Part shown: positions 6,980 to 17,103 of the stretch, piece by piece
Position numbering within the stretch: the first letter of the stretch is position 1
Layout: each line of letters starts with the position of its first letter
Translations under genes and position numbers: made by a program
Notes under the pieces: generated by a model
Seen by the model: the letters and a program-made list of their open reading frames with translations, nothing else
What the model was told of the DNA's origin: nothing
Databases searched by the model: none
Assembly (NCBI GenBank): GCA_017619275.1
Contig: JAFZSR010000097.1
Location: forward strand, 17,319 to 81,318
Direction of reading: 5' to 3'
DNA from: Prevotella sp.
Lineage (GTDB): Bacteria > Bacteroidota > Bacteroidia > Bacteroidales > Bacteroidaceae
DNA length: 64,000 nucleotides

Positions 6980-9900
6980 ATGAATCGAAAATTTAGAAAG
7001 ACAGTGCTGTTGATGGGTGCCATGACACTGATGGGTGTTGGTTACTCTTCAACTGCCAATGCCGCTGATTCTGTTTTAGAGGTTCAGCAGGCAACGAAGA
7101 GGATTACAGGTACTGTAGTCGATGCGCAAGGCCCAATCATCGGAGCCAGCGTTCAGGAGAAAGGTACCACGAATGGTACAGTTACTGACCTTAACGGTAA
7201 TTTTACGCTTAACGTGAAGGTGGGTGCTACGGTTGTAGTATCCTACATCGGCTATGAAACCCAGGAAATCAGAGTGGGTAATCAGTCGAATTACAACGTC
7301 ACGCTGGCTGATGACAACGCTCTGCTCGACGAAGTGGTGGTCATCGGTTATGGTACCCAGAAGAAAAAGTTGGTGACCGGTGCTACGGTTCAGGTGAAGG
7401 GTGAGGAAATCGCAAAGATGAACACCACCAACGCCCTGGAGGCCATGCAGAGCCACACTCCTGGTGTGCAGATCACACAGTCGTCGACACAGCCTGGTAA
7501 GGGATACAAGGTTTACATCCGTGGTATCGGTACCACTGGTGACTCCAAGCCGCTTTATGTGATTGACGGTGTTGCTGGCGGTAGCCTCGACGACATCAAC
7601 CCTGCCGATATCGAGAGCATCGACGTGCTGAAGGATGCTGCTTCGGCTGCCATCTACGGTGCCCGTGCTGCAAACGGCGTTATCCTGGTTACTACCAAGC
7701 AGGGTAAGGCTGGCAAGGTTGAGCTTACCTACAATGGCGCCATGGGTTGGTCAAACGTCTACAAGCGCCCACAACTCCTCAATGCCCAGCAGTACATGAC
7801 CATCATTGACGAATACTCCTTCAATGTCAATGGTCAGAAGATGGATTGGGCCGGCTTCGTTCCCCAGAGCATTCTCAACAAAGTGAACAACGGTTGGGAG
7901 GGCACCGACTGGTGGGATGCCTTCACAAACGACAATGCCCAGCAGCAGAATCATTCTGTGACCCTGACTGGTGGTACCGACCGCTCCAAGTTTGCCATGT
8001 CCTACACCTATACTGGCAACGAAGGTATCATGGGTGCCGACAAGGCTTCTTACTACAAGCGCCACACCATCCGCCTCAACAGCGACCACGTGCTCCTGAA
8101 GGCTAAGGACTTCGATGCCATCACCATTGGTGAGAACATCTCCATTGGCTACAACAAGAGTCACGACCTGGCTGAAGACGGTATGTACTGGAGCTATATC
8201 CACAGCCTACTCCAGACTTGTCCGCTCATGCCACAGTATGCTGACAATGGCGACATTTATACTTATCAAGATTTCACGGGTAATGTCACCTATGGCCAAG
8301 GTTGGAACTCTTCTTTGTTCAGCAACCCATGGGAGAACCTCGACAAGGGTGGTTTTAACTCCCAGGCAGAGAGCCGCAACATCAATGCCAGTGCTACTGC
8401 TTTCGCTATCATCCAGCCCATCAAGGGTCTGAGATTCCGCACGCAGTTCAACTACAACTGGGGTTCTGGCGCATATCGTAACTTTGGTGAGCCTCGCTCT
8501 TCTGGTTATGGTAATGCCACAAGTACCACCTATAGTGTAAGCCAGAACGCTTGGTTGAATACTTCATGGTCAATAGAGAATACCCTTACATACGATCTTC
8601 CGATTATTTCTGGTCACAAGATCAGTGCCATGGTCGGTCAGAGCTTCCAGAGCAGCGCATGGAGTGTAAACGTTGGTGGATCTAACACTGTTCAATGGGG
8701 CGACCAACTCGCAACGTTGAAGGGTTGGGATTCTGCATACCTGTCTAACTTCAAACTCTCAAATGTTACTGACATCGGCCTCACAGGCAACCCCAATGAT
8801 GAGGAATATCTTGCTTCTTGGTTCGGTCGTGTGACTTGGGACTGGAACGAGAAATACATGGCCACCGCAACCCTGCGTTATGATGGTTCCAGCATCTTCA
8901 CCGATGGCAAGCGCTGGGGTGTATTCCCATCTGTATCTGCAGGTTGGGTCATCAGCAACGAGCCTTTCATGGAGAGCACCAAGAGCTGGATGGATTTCTT
9001 GAAGTTCCGTGTATCTTGGGGTCAGAACGGTAACAACCGCATCTCCAAGTATCAGTATCTGGCTACCATCGCTCTGTCAGGTGACGCAAACGACAGCGGT
9101 TATAAGTTCGGTTCTGACATGCAAACTTCTACCAGTGGTACTCCACATACTGGTGCTTACGCTAACATTGTTCCCAATCCCGACCTCACTTGGGAAACTT
9201 CTGAGCAGCTTGACTTTGGTATCGACGCCCGTTTCCTCAACAACCGTCTGGGCGTAACCTTCGACTGGTATAAGAAGACCACAAAGGACTGGCTGATTGG
9301 TGGTAACCTGCTTGCCATCTATGGTACCAATCCCGCTGCCATCAATGGTGGTGACGTGGAAAACAAAGGTATTGAGCTCGCACTTACCTGGAACGACAAG
9401 ATTGGCAAGGACTTCGGCTACAACGTAGGCGTTAACTTTGCCACCAACAAGAACGAGGTTACCCGTATCGCCAACGACAACCACTACATCAATGGTCCCA
9501 GTGGCGTGCTCTCACAGGGTACTGAGTACATCTACCGTGCAGAGGAAGGCAAGCCCATCGGCTACTTCTATGGCATGTCCTACAGCGGCATCTGGCAGAA
9601 TCAGGCACAAATCGATGCTGCAAAGCAAGCTGGCAAGGCCGTTCTTGACAATGCACAGCCTGGTGACTGCATCTGGGATGACTGGAATGGTGATGGTGTG
9701 ATCACCTACGCAGAAGGTGATGCTTGCGACCGCCATGAGATTGGTAATCCCAACCCCGACGTGATGCTTGGCATCAACCTCGGCCTGACCTATAAGGGCT
9801 TCGACTTCGCTGTCAACGGCGCTGGCGCATTCGGTATGCAGATCATGCAATCCTACCGTTCATTCAGTGATGCTCCTTACCAGAACTACGACACCAAAAT

Positions 9901-10249
9901 CCTGAATCGTTGGGTTGGTGAAGGTTCCACTAACGAGATGCCCCGCATTTCAAGTACTGGTAGTGAGAATACCAACTGGGTATCTATCCGTTACATGGAG
10001 GATGCCGACTACTTCAAGATTAAGACCGTGACACTGGGTTACGACTTCAAGAACATCTGGAAGTCTTGCCCGTTCCAGCAGCTCCGCTTCTATGTTCAGG
10101 CACAGAACCTTTGCACATTCACTGGTTACTCTGGACTCGATCCTGAGGTGGGTAACTCTGCTGGTGGCAACGGATGGGCTTCTGGCATAGACCTGGGTCT
10201 CTATCCGCCCTCACGTACTTATCTGGTAGGTGCAAGTATTAAGTTCTAA
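6980..10249 (+). CDS. SusC/RagA-family TonB-linked outer-membrane transporter
   Basis: A 1,089-residue protein with a signal peptide (to about residue 28), a carboxypeptidase-like domain (about 38-115, ITGTVVDAQGPIIGASV), the SusC-type linker LDEVVVIGYGTQKKK, a plug domain (about 125-240) and a long C-terminal beta barrel ending in the aromatic-terminated LVGASIKF. SusC proteins form the outer-membrane channel that takes up ligands captured by the SusD lid, powered by TonB-ExbBD. Most substrates are glycans, some are peptides; nothing here identifies which, as no glycoside hydrolase follows. It is the first gene of an operon with SusD and a small lipoprotein. Confidence 0.95.
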   Translation: MNRKFRKTVLLMGAMTLMGVGYSSTANAADSVLEVQQATKRITGTVVDAQGPIIGASVQEKGTTNGTVTDLNGNFTLNVKVGATVVVSYIGYETQEIRVGNQSNYNVTLADDNALLDEVVVIGYGTQKKKLVTGATVQVKGEEIAKMNTTNALEAMQSHTPGVQITQSSTQPGKGYKVYIRGIGTTGDSKPLYVIDGVAGGSLDDINPADIESIDVLKDAASAAIYGARAANGVILVTTKQGKAGKVELTYNGAMGWSNVYKRPQLLNAQQYMTIIDEYSFNVNGQKMDWAGFVPQSILNKVNNGWEGTDWWDAFTNDNAQQQNHSVTLTGGTDRSKFAMSYTYTGNEGIMGADKASYYKRHTIRLNSDHVLLKAKDFDAITIGENISIGYNKSHDLAEDGMYWSYIHSLLQTCPLMPQYADNGDIYTYQDFTGNVTYGQGWNSSLFSNPWENLDKGGFNSQAESRNINASATAFAIIQPIKGLRFRTQFNYNWGSGAYRNFGEPRSSGYGNATSTTYSVSQNAWLNTSWSIENTLTYDLPIISGHKISAMVGQSFQSSAWSVNVGGSNTVQWGDQLATLKGWDSAYLSNFKLSNVTDIGLTGNPNDEEYLASWFGRVTWDWNEKYMATATLRYDGSSIFTDGKRWGVFPSVSAGWVISNEPFMESTKSWMDFLKFRVSWGQNGNNRISKYQYLATIALSGDANDSGYKFGSDMQTSTSGTPHTGAYANIVPNPDLTWETSEQLDFGIDARFLNNRLGVTFDWYKKTTKDWLIGGNLLAIYGTNPAAINGGDVENKGIELALTWNDKIGKDFGYNVGVNFATNKNEVTRIANDNHYINGPSGVLSQGTEYIYRAEEGKPIGYFYGMSYSGIWQNQAQIDAAKQAGKAVLDNAQPGDCIWDDWNGDGVITYAEGDACDRHEIGNPNPDVMLGINLGLTYKGFDFAVNGAGAFGMQIMQSYRSFSDAPYQNYDTKILNRWVGEGSTNEMPRISSTGSENTNWVSIRYMEDADYFKIKTVTLGYDFKNIWKSCPFQQLRFYVQAQNLCTFTGYSGLDPEVGNSAGGNGWASGIDLGLYPPSRTYLVGASIKF

Positions 10250-10291
10250 GATTGAAAAATTGAAGAATTGAAAAATTGAAGATTGAAAGTT
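10250..10291 (+). repeat. Short A-rich direct repeats between susC and susD
   Basis: ATTGAAAAATTGAAGA occurs essentially twice in tandem in the gap before susD. It may replace a ribosome-binding site as an A-rich enhancer, as is common in this phylum. Confidence 0.6.
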
Positions 10292-12202
10292 ATGAAGAAA
10301 TATATTTTATCAGCATTAGTTGTTTCAACAGCAACTGTGTTTACGGCTTGTAATGACATGCTGGACACCGATCCGCGTGTTACAGAGATGACCTCGGCAA
10401 CTTTCCCTGGAAAGCCTGCAGATGTGGAGGCATTGAATGCAGCTACCTATAGTATTATGAGTACGCTGGGTGGCGGCGACCAAAGTGGTATCTGTAATAA
10501 TCCTTTCTACTGGTGGTGTATGATGTCTGACGAGTGCTACGGAAGTGGTGGTCTTCAGGACAACGTGAATAAGTCACTGCATCATTTCACAACTGCAAGT
10601 TCCAACCAGTATGAGCAGGATTTCATCCTTCTCTATGGTGGTATTTCACGTGCCAACAACCAGATTGAAACCATCGACAATGTGGCTTGGACCGAGGCTC
10701 AAAAGGCCCAGCGCAATCAGCTGCTCGGTGAGGCATTCTTCATGCGTGGTTTCTACACTCTGTTGCTTACCCAGTTGTATGGCGATGTGCCTCTGATTAC
10801 CTCTACCACAATCACTGAAGAGATGCAGGAGGAAGTGAGTGCTAAAGATGTAATCTATCCACAAATTTTTTCCGACTTCACTTCTGCCAAGAATCTTATG
10901 AAAGCAATTGGCCCCAAGAGCTCAGAACATGGTTCTGGACATGCTGACAAATATGCAGCCGAAGCCTTCATGGCTCGTGCATGGATGTTCTGGGCCGGCT
11001 TCTATATGGGAGTCAAGGAACTCGCCACAGGCGATGCCTCCATCGACCTTGTAGAACAGGAAGGTTGCCCCGCCGGTTCCAAGATTGCAAAGGATGATGT
11101 TGTCGCTGCCCTAAAGGACATCATTGACAATGGTGGCTACATGCTTTGTAAGGATTTCCGCTCACTCTGGCAGTACTCCAACAGTTTTCTTTGGGATGAG
11201 GCGCACGATGATGCTTTAAAGGCAGCAGGTAAAAGACAATATGCATACATCGCTGATATGGATCGTGCCGACTGCTTCGACCAGCCTGGCATGGGTAACG
11301 GTAACACCGAGGAGATCTTCCAGATTCAGTTTATGAATGCTTCTAGCTGGAATATCGGTGGTACATACTGCAACCCGCGTATGTATTCCAACTATCTGTC
11401 TTGCTTCTGGGGTCTTCGTAATGGTGCCACCAATGACAATGGTCGTCGTGACAAGACTTATCCCTTCAACCAGGGTTGGGGACAAGGTACTCCTTCATGC
11501 AACCTTTGGGACGATTGGGATAATGCAGATCCCCGTAAGCTTGCTACTATGATCGACCTCGACAATGAGCTTGAGGGTTATACGTATGAGAAGGATGACA
11601 ACGAGGAGTCTGGCTATGCATGTAAGAAATACGCTGAGGTTAATCTATGGGCTAACGCGAGCGACAACGATGCATGGTGGGAGCAGTGTGAGGGATATTC
11701 TACCAGCTCACTTGCTAACCCCCAGCAGGGTGACCACTTTGAGGACTTCTACCTGATGCGCTATGCCGACGTGCTCCTGATGATGACCGAGCTGACAGGC
11801 GATGCCCAGTACATGAACCAGGTTCAGAAGCGAGCTGGCGTAACTCAAACAGGATACTCTTTGCAAAATGTTCAGAACGAGCGTCGTTGGGAGTTCGCAC
11901 TTGAAGGTCTTCGTTTCAACGATTTGCGTCGCTGGTCTGGTATCAACGCAGATGAAAGCTCTATGGCTGCCAAGGCTCTGCAGGCTCAGAAGGGTAAGCA
12001 GATTACCTGCTATGGTAAGCACAATGCAAAGGTTTCTTTGGAACACATGACTTGTTCTTGGTCTAAGCGTTACAAAGACACCAACGGTTTCTTGCCAAAG
12101 CCTCAGGCTCAGATCACTCTGATGAACGGGAAGATGAAGCAGAACCCAGGATGGGATGAAAATACTCCTGCGGAAGAGTGGACATATAAAGTTATTTATT
12201 AA
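10292..12202 (+). CDS. SusD/RagB-family ligand-binding outer-membrane lipoprotein
   Basis: A 636-residue surface lipoprotein. The signal peptide ends in VFTAC (lipidated Cys at about 19). SusD hallmarks include the N-terminal NDMLDTDP, the TPR-like region with EAFFMRGFYTLLLTQLYGDVPLI, the C-terminal MRYADVLLMMTEL and ERRWEFALEGLRFNDLRRW. It should sit as the lid on the SusC transporter encoded just upstream. The frame is open from a TTG at 10283, but the ATG at 10292 (MKKYIL) gives a normal lipoprotein signal. Confidence 0.95.
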   Translation: MKKYILSALVVSTATVFTACNDMLDTDPRVTEMTSATFPGKPADVEALNAATYSIMSTLGGGDQSGICNNPFYWWCMMSDECYGSGGLQDNVNKSLHHFTTASSNQYEQDFILLYGGISRANNQIETIDNVAWTEAQKAQRNQLLGEAFFMRGFYTLLLTQLYGDVPLITSTTITEEMQEEVSAKDVIYPQIFSDFTSAKNLMKAIGPKSSEHGSGHADKYAAEAFMARAWMFWAGFYMGVKELATGDASIDLVEQEGCPAGSKIAKDDVVAALKDIIDNGGYMLCKDFRSLWQYSNSFLWDEAHDDALKAAGKRQYAYIADMDRADCFDQPGMGNGNTEEIFQIQFMNASSWNIGGTYCNPRMYSNYLSCFWGLRNGATNDNGRRDKTYPFNQGWGQGTPSCNLWDDWDNADPRKLATMIDLDNELEGYTYEKDDNEESGYACKKYAEVNLWANASDNDAWWEQCEGYSTSSLANPQQGDHFEDFYLMRYADVLLMMTELTGDAQYMNQVQKRAGVTQTGYSLQNVQNERRWEFALEGLRFNDLRRWSGINADESSMAAKALQAQKGKQITCYGKHNAKVSLEHMTCSWSKRYKDTNGFLPKPQAQITLMNGKMKQNPGWDENTPAEEWTYKVIY

Positions 12203-12220
12203 TTATTTCAAGTAAACAAT

Positions 12221-12973
12221 ATGAAAAAGATATTTTTGATTTTTGCCGTTCTCGGTGCTTTTGTTGCCTGCGATCCTGTTCAGGAAGACATCAGCAATGG
12301 CGGTCATATCTCTATTGACGAGCTAAAGGCAAAGACCACTGTCACTGTTGACAAGGCTGCCAGTGGCGCTAACGGTAACGTCGTTACCTGTCAGACCTCA
12401 GCACCTGTCAATGCGAAGTGGATGATTGGTGACAAGGAATTCATAGGTAACTATGCATGGAAAAAAATGAAGATTGGCGAGTACACCGTCGTTCTGACTG
12501 CTCTTTGTCCTGATGGTACTGAACTGACTGCAGAATACGCTGTATCATGTCAGGAAATTACAAACGAGCTTGAGAAGATTTATATCTATGGCGATCCTGC
12601 AAATGGTCAAGAGCCTGCTGTCCTCGGTCCTGGTGACGCAGCAGCTGGACGTTTCAGCGATGGTGAAGGTAAGTATTTCCCATTCCTCTCAGACGATGTG
12701 TACTTCGGTAAGAAGACGCTCATCTTTGATATTATTGCTGCGGAAGAAGGCCCATTCATCTGGGGTTCTGACGTCGGTTGTACTTGTCGCATCATGAGCG
12801 GCTGGTGGGATGGTCCCTTCGCAGATAATGTTCCTCTTTCTGTAGGTTTGTGGGAGCTTCCTATCACCGATGATATTGCAAACACATGCGCTAAGGGTGC
12901 TACTGCCCATGACCTGGATATCATGATGACACGCGGATCTGTTACCATCAAATCTGTTTACTATGAGGAATAA
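12221..12973 (+). CDS. Lipoprotein of the SusCD operon, possible accessory surface ligand-binding protein
   Basis: A 250-residue lipoprotein with a short signal peptide ending in FVAC (Cys17). It then has an Ig-like stretch (about 40-110, VTVDKAASGANGNVVTC) and a C-terminal beta-rich part containing GDPANGQEPAVL. No catalytic motif was recognised. Being the third gene after susC and susD, and followed by a strong terminator, it is likely an accessory surface binding protein in the manner of SusE/SusF. That is inferred from position; the family was not recognised. Confidence 0.75.
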   Translation: MKKIFLIFAVLGAFVACDPVQEDISNGGHISIDELKAKTTVTVDKAASGANGNVVTCQTSAPVNAKWMIGDKEFIGNYAWKKMKIGEYTVVLTALCPDGTELTAEYAVSCQEITNELEKIYIYGDPANGQEPAVLGPGDAAAGRFSDGEGKYFPFLSDDVYFGKKTLIFDIIAAEEGPFIWGSDVGCTCRIMSGWWDGPFADNVPLSVGLWELPITDDIANTCAKGATAHDLDIMMTRGSVTIKSVYYEE

Positions 12974-13001
12974 TCATTCCTTATTGGTATAATTTGTAAA
13001 T

Positions 13002-13034
13002 AGGCTGACTCAATCAAATGAGTCAGCCTTTTAT
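13002..13034 (+). terminator. Rho-independent terminator after the SusCD operon
   Basis: An 11-bp perfect stem AGGCTGACTCA (13002-13012) pairs with TGAGTCAGCCT (13019-13029), with loop ATCAAA and then a T run. The next gene begins only about 10 nt later, so any read-through would supply it. Confidence 0.93.
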
Positions 13035-13043
13035 AGCAAAAAA

Positions 13044-14900
13044 ATGAATAAACAAAGCAAACTATCTGGTGCCATCCTCTATGGAAGTCTGGTGGCTTTC
13101 ATCGGGTTTGTCGTATATATATTATTTATCAATCAAGAGGTGTTCTATACGGCGCACGACCGTTCCGAGTTTATCTTTGGTGCACCGTTCTACCATACAC
13201 TCCTATCGAAGCCCTTTGGCCTAATGCAGTATGTGGGAGCCTGGCTCACACAGCTCTTCTATCATCCAGTCTTCGGTGCTGGTGTGCTGTTGGCCATTTG
13301 GGTGTGTATTTTCTTTGTGGGTGTTAAGTCATTCAGGCTGCGGGGCAGTGCTTCCGCGCTAATGCTCTTGCCTGTAGCCTGTCTGCTAGTCTCTGTTGTC
13401 GATTTAGGCTATTGGATTTATATCTCCACCATCAGGGGCTATTGGTTCTCGCAGTCGGTAGGCTATCTCCTCATGCTGCTGCTTTTGTGGGCAGCACGGT
13501 GCACGCCGCGCAAATGGCATCTTGCCTGGTATCTGCTGGGCTTTTGCATTTATCCTGTGCTCGGATGGTTTGCTATGCTTTTCGTACTTTGTCTCGCGCT
13601 TTCAGGAAAACCCTCCTGGCGCGAGCTGATAGCCATTTTCCTGCTCATCTTTGCAGCGGGCATCTGGCATACGCTGCTTTATTCGAACATCAAATTCGAC
13701 GATGTCATGATGGCAGGTTTTCCTCGTATCGAAAACCCACTTGACAGAAGCGAATATCTTTCCATCCCGTTCTGGGTGCTGGGTGCTGTCTCTGTGCTCA
13801 TACCTTTTGGTCGTTTAGTATATTTGTCGTTTAGTCGTTTGGGAAAGTCATCCACCAAGGATTCATCCCCAAACGACCAAACGACCAAACGACCAAACAG
13901 CCTAACGACCATTTTTGTCCCAGTGTTATGTGCCGTTGCAGGCATCGTCTTTACCTGTTCGCTTATGTTTCGCGACCAGAACTACGTCGACGAAATGCGC
14001 ATGGTGCGCTATGCTTCCAACGACAACTGGCAGGAAGTCCTGCGTATGGCCGAAGGAAACAAGAAACCAACCGTTACTATGGTATTTCTAAAAAACATTG
14101 CCCTGATGAACGAAGGAGGATTGCTCAACCATTCGTTTAAGAGAGGTAACATTAGTTTCCCAACCTTCAACCCTGATTCTCTCCACGTCAGCCTTTTGGA
14201 AATCGCATCGCCTCTCGTCTATTACAACTATGGCATGATGAATGAAGCCATCCGTCTAAGTTTTGAGAATACCATACAAAGAGGCTTTTCGCCTTTCTAC
14301 TTGAAGATGCTTGCCCGCTGTGCCCTGGCGGTTGGAGATAACAAACTGGTGGAGCGCTATACCACCATCCTGCATCATCATCCCTTTTACGACAACTGGC
14401 AACCGGCTCCAGTCACAGAAAAGATAAAGGAACTGCAAACATGCTATCCAGATGAGGTTTCTGGCGTAGAAAACACCGATAGCTATATTGTCAATAGCAT
14501 CAGCTTTTGGTACGAATCCGATAGTAAGGTGGCTTCAGAACAGGCGTTGTTCTATGCCATGATAAGTTGCGACTCACGTCGTTTCTGGGCTTCGCTCCGC
14601 AACTATGTGGAGTTGCACATGGACGAGGAATTTCCTGTGCATGCGCAGGAGGCTTATATCTTGTTCATGGATAAGGCTCCAGAAGAAAAGCGGATGATGC
14701 TCCCTGTTGAGGAGGACATTTACAATCGCTACAAACAGTTCTGTGAGACGCTGGCAAGACTGGTAAAGCCAGGCAAGACCATTGGAAAGGTAGCGGAAGA
14801 AATGAGTAAAGAATGGGGAGACACCTATTGGTATTACAATTATTTCGGTAGACAATATACTAATATTGTTGACAGGAAAGAAAACGAAGTTGCATCATAA
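13044..14900 (+). CDS. Polytopic membrane protein with C-terminal soluble helical domain (DUF6057-like), copy 1
   Basis: A 618-residue protein. About eight hydrophobic helices fill residues 8-270, followed by one more helix near 292-312 and a hydrophilic, TPR-like C-terminal half. I believe it belongs to the Bacteroidota family DUF6057, whose function is unknown. At residues 276-286 three CCAAACGA octamers encode PNDQTTKRPN, just before the last membrane helix. It lies directly behind the SusCD terminator and is followed 7 nt later by the CxxCH lipoprotein gene; the same pair recurs at 17104-20225. A role in inner-membrane assembly or transport tied to that lipoprotein is inference from context. 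Confidence 0.75.
   Translation: MNKQSKLSGAILYGSLVAFIGFVVYILFINQEVFYTAHDRSEFIFGAPFYHTLLSKPFGLMQYVGAWLTQLFYHPVFGAGVLLAIWVCIFFVGVKSFRLRGSASALMLLPVACLLVSVVDLGYWIYISTIRGYWFSQSVGYLLMLLLLWAARCTPRKWHLAWYLLGFCIYPVLGWFAMLFVLCLALSGKPSWRELIAIFLLIFAAGIWHTLLYSNIKFDDVMMAGFPRIENPLDRSEYLSIPFWVLGAVSVLIPFGRLVYLSFSRLGKSSTKDSSPNDQTTKRPNSLTTIFVPVLCAVAGIVFTCSLMFRDQNYVDEMRMVRYASNDNWQEVLRMAEGNKKPTVTMVFLKNIALMNEGGLLNHSFKRGNISFPTFNPDSLHVSLLEIASPLVYYNYGMMNEAIRLSFENTIQRGFSPFYLKMLARCALAVGDNKLVERYTTILHHHPFYDNWQPAPVTEKIKELQTCYPDEVSGVENTDSYIVNSISFWYESDSKVASEQALFYAMISCDSRRFWASLRNYVELHMDEEFPVHAQEAYILFMDKAPEEKRMMLPVEEDIYNRYKQFCETLARLVKPGKTIGKVAEEMSKEWGDTYWYYNYFGRQYTNIVDRKENEVAS
13869..13900 (+). repeat. In-frame CCAAACGA octamer array inside the first membrane-protein gene
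   Basis: Three perfect units (13869-13892) and one degenerate unit. TCGTTTAG/TCGTTTGG copies in opposite orientation lie at 13810-13850, so the two sides could pair as a hairpin. Eight is not a multiple of three, so unit changes shift the frame. Confidence 0.85.
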
Positions 14901-14907
14901 GAAAGAA

Positions 14908-16449
14908 ATGAAAAGAAATATCCTTGCGTGTATTTCCATAGTCGGATTTTTGCTGCTCATGTCATCGTGTGCCAATCACCCCGATGTGCCTTCTTCGTCG
15001 AAAGAGGCCAAGTGTCTGCCTGCCATCTTCCCCGATTATTGTGATGTTACCGTGCCTTCCAATATCGCGCCACTCAATTTCATGCTCCCTGCCGACCAGT
15101 TTGAAGCGTGTGTGGCACGCCTCAGCACGCCCGACGGCCAACAGCAGACCTATGGCAATGGTGTGAAGGTGCAGATACCCGAATCGGAATGGAGTACGAT
15201 GCTCAACGCCTCGAAGGGCAAGAGTATCAAGGTTGAGGTTTGGGGAAAGGCTACGGGTAGGCGACAGGATGTCGGGAATGAGAAAGAGGGCGAATGGCTG
15301 TCGTTCAATCCGTTTGAAATACATGTAGCCGAACATCCGATCGATGAATACCTGTCGTATCGCCTCATCGAACCATCGTATGTTGCATGGACCTACATGG
15401 AGATTGCCCAGCGCCATCTCACTACGTTCGAAGAGTCACAAATCTTCAACAACGAGATTACCATGAACGACAATTCAATAGGCCAGTGCATCAACTGCCA
15501 CAGCTATCAGAACTACAAGACCGACAACATGCTCTTTCACGTGCGTCTCTCCAATGCGGGTACCGTTATTGTGAACGACGGCAAAGTCTCGAGAGTCAAT
15601 CTGAAGCGCGACTATACCATCTCTGGTGGTGTCTATCCTGCATGGCATCCTACCGCCAAGCTGATAGCCTTCTCGACCAACAAAACACGGCAGGCATTCC
15701 ACACAGCAAATCCCAACAAAATAGAGGTTTATGATTTGGCCAGCGACATGATTCTCTACGATGTGGAAACCGACTCGGTGAGCGTTGTCTCGGAAGATCC
15801 CGACCTCTTGGAAGTTTATCCCACTTGGTCGCCCGACGGCAAATACCTCTATTATTGTAAGTCTGTTCCGCTTCCCGAAGAGTTACAAGGACAAGACATC
15901 AGAACCACCTATCCAAAAACACAATACAACCTCTATCGCCGTACTTTCGACGTGGCAACGCACGACTTTGGCGAAGAGGAGTTGGTGTACGACGCAGCCT
16001 CGTCAGATAAGAGTGTCACCTTGCCACGCCTCAGCCCCGATGGCCGCTACCTGCTGTTTGCCCTGGGCCAGTATGGCTGTTTTCATAGCAGGCACCACGA
16101 TGCCGACATCGTTTGCATCCCGATGGACCAATATGATGGCACGGCCCTCACTGGAGAAACCGCTACGACCGTCGACCTCAGCCTCCTCAACAGCGATGGC
16201 TATTCCGACAGCTACCCCTCATGGTCGAGCAACGGACACTGGATTATGTGTGCCAGCCGTCGCGACGACGACAACTACAGCCGTGTCTATTTTGCCTACT
16301 TCAACAACGGAAAGGTTGAAAAGGCTTTCCTCTTGCCGCAGGAAGACCCCGAACTGCATATCACTCTTCTGAAGAGCTACAACCGTCCGGAGTTCATGGT
16401 CGAGCCAGTGAAAATCAGCGTCGAAGAGTTCAGCCGGGTGTTCCTCTAA
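14908..16449 (+). CDS. Lipoprotein with CxxCH motif and TolB/PD40-like beta-propeller repeats, copy 1
   Basis: A 513-residue lipoprotein with signal peptide ending in LMSSC (about Cys21). It has an N-terminal beta-rich domain (about 30-150), a CINCH motif at 194-198 that matches the covalent c-type haem attachment signature, and at least four WD40-like/PD40 repeats (YPAWHPTAKLIAFS, YPTWSPDGKYLYY, LPRLSPDGRYLLFA, YPSWSSNGHWIMCAS). The start ATG at 14908 is preferred to an upstream in-frame ATG at 14866 that lies inside the previous gene. Haem binding is inference from the motif; it could instead be a redox or metal Cys pair. It is paralogous to the 18744 gene. Confidence 0.78.
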   Translation: MKRNILACISIVGFLLLMSSCANHPDVPSSSKEAKCLPAIFPDYCDVTVPSNIAPLNFMLPADQFEACVARLSTPDGQQQTYGNGVKVQIPESEWSTMLNASKGKSIKVEVWGKATGRRQDVGNEKEGEWLSFNPFEIHVAEHPIDEYLSYRLIEPSYVAWTYMEIAQRHLTTFEESQIFNNEITMNDNSIGQCINCHSYQNYKTDNMLFHVRLSNAGTVIVNDGKVSRVNLKRDYTISGGVYPAWHPTAKLIAFSTNKTRQAFHTANPNKIEVYDLASDMILYDVETDSVSVVSEDPDLLEVYPTWSPDGKYLYYCKSVPLPEELQGQDIRTTYPKTQYNLYRRTFDVATHDFGEEELVYDAASSDKSVTLPRLSPDGRYLLFALGQYGCFHSRHHDADIVCIPMDQYDGTALTGETATTVDLSLLNSDGYSDSYPSWSSNGHWIMCASRRDDDNYSRVYFAYFNNGKVEKAFLLPQEDPELHITLLKSYNRPEFMVEPVKISVEEFSRVFL

Positions 16450-16515
16450 TCACGAAATGTCTTCACCCCACTCCACATCGTGGGCAAATTATTAGACTAT
16501 AAAAGATTGTAAGAT

Positions 16516-17103
16516 ATGGAAAAATATCAATTAGTAGTGCTGCCGTATGCACCAGAGGCTTTAGAGCCAGTTATCAGCCGCGAGACTATTGCATTCCATC
16601 ACGGAAAGCATCTGGCCGGCTATGTGAATAACCTTAATGCCCTTTTGCCTGGTACAGAATGGGAGGATTTACCCTTGGAGGAAATTGTAAAGCAGGCCAA
16701 CGGCGGCGTGCTGAACAACGCGGGTCAAATTCTGAACCACAACCTGTATTTCGGACAATTCGCAGCACCGAAAGCCGACAATCTTCCTGCGGGCAAACTC
16801 GCCGAGGCTATCGTTCGTGACTTCGGCTCGTTCGAGGCTTTCAAGGATGAGTTTCAGAAGAAGGGGGCCACGCTCTTTGGCTCCGGCTGGGCGTGGCTTT
16901 CTTCCGACGCTGACGGCAAGCTCGTCATCACACAGGAGCCAAATGCCGCCAACCCTGTTCAGAAAGGTTTGAAGCCCCTGCTGACCTTCGATGTCTGGGA
17001 GCATGCTTACTACCTCGACTATCAGAACCGCCGTCCCGACCACCTCGCCGCCCTTTGGCAGATCATCGACTGGGGCGTCGTCGAGAACCGTTACGTCCTA
17101 TAA
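16516..17103 (+). CDS. sodB: Superoxide dismutase, iron type
   Basis: A 195-residue Fe/Mn-family SOD converting superoxide to oxygen and hydrogen peroxide. Metal ligands are H28, H75, D159 and H163, matching His26, His73, Asp156 and His160 of E. coli FeSOD. Gln71 in NNAGQILNH occupies the FeSOD position of the active-site glutamine, so the iron or a cambialistic form is favoured. There is no signal peptide, so it is cytoplasmic. Unusually, the gene sits between two copies of a membrane-protein/CxxCH-lipoprotein module, and the next ATG follows its stop codon without any gap. Confidence 0.95.
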   Translation: MEKYQLVVLPYAPEALEPVISRETIAFHHGKHLAGYVNNLNALLPGTEWEDLPLEEIVKQANGGVLNNAGQILNHNLYFGQFAAPKADNLPAGKLAEAIVRDFGSFEAFKDEFQKKGATLFGSGWAWLSSDADGKLVITQEPNAANPVQKGLKPLLTFDVWEHAYYLDYQNRRPDHLAALWQIIDWGVVENRYVL

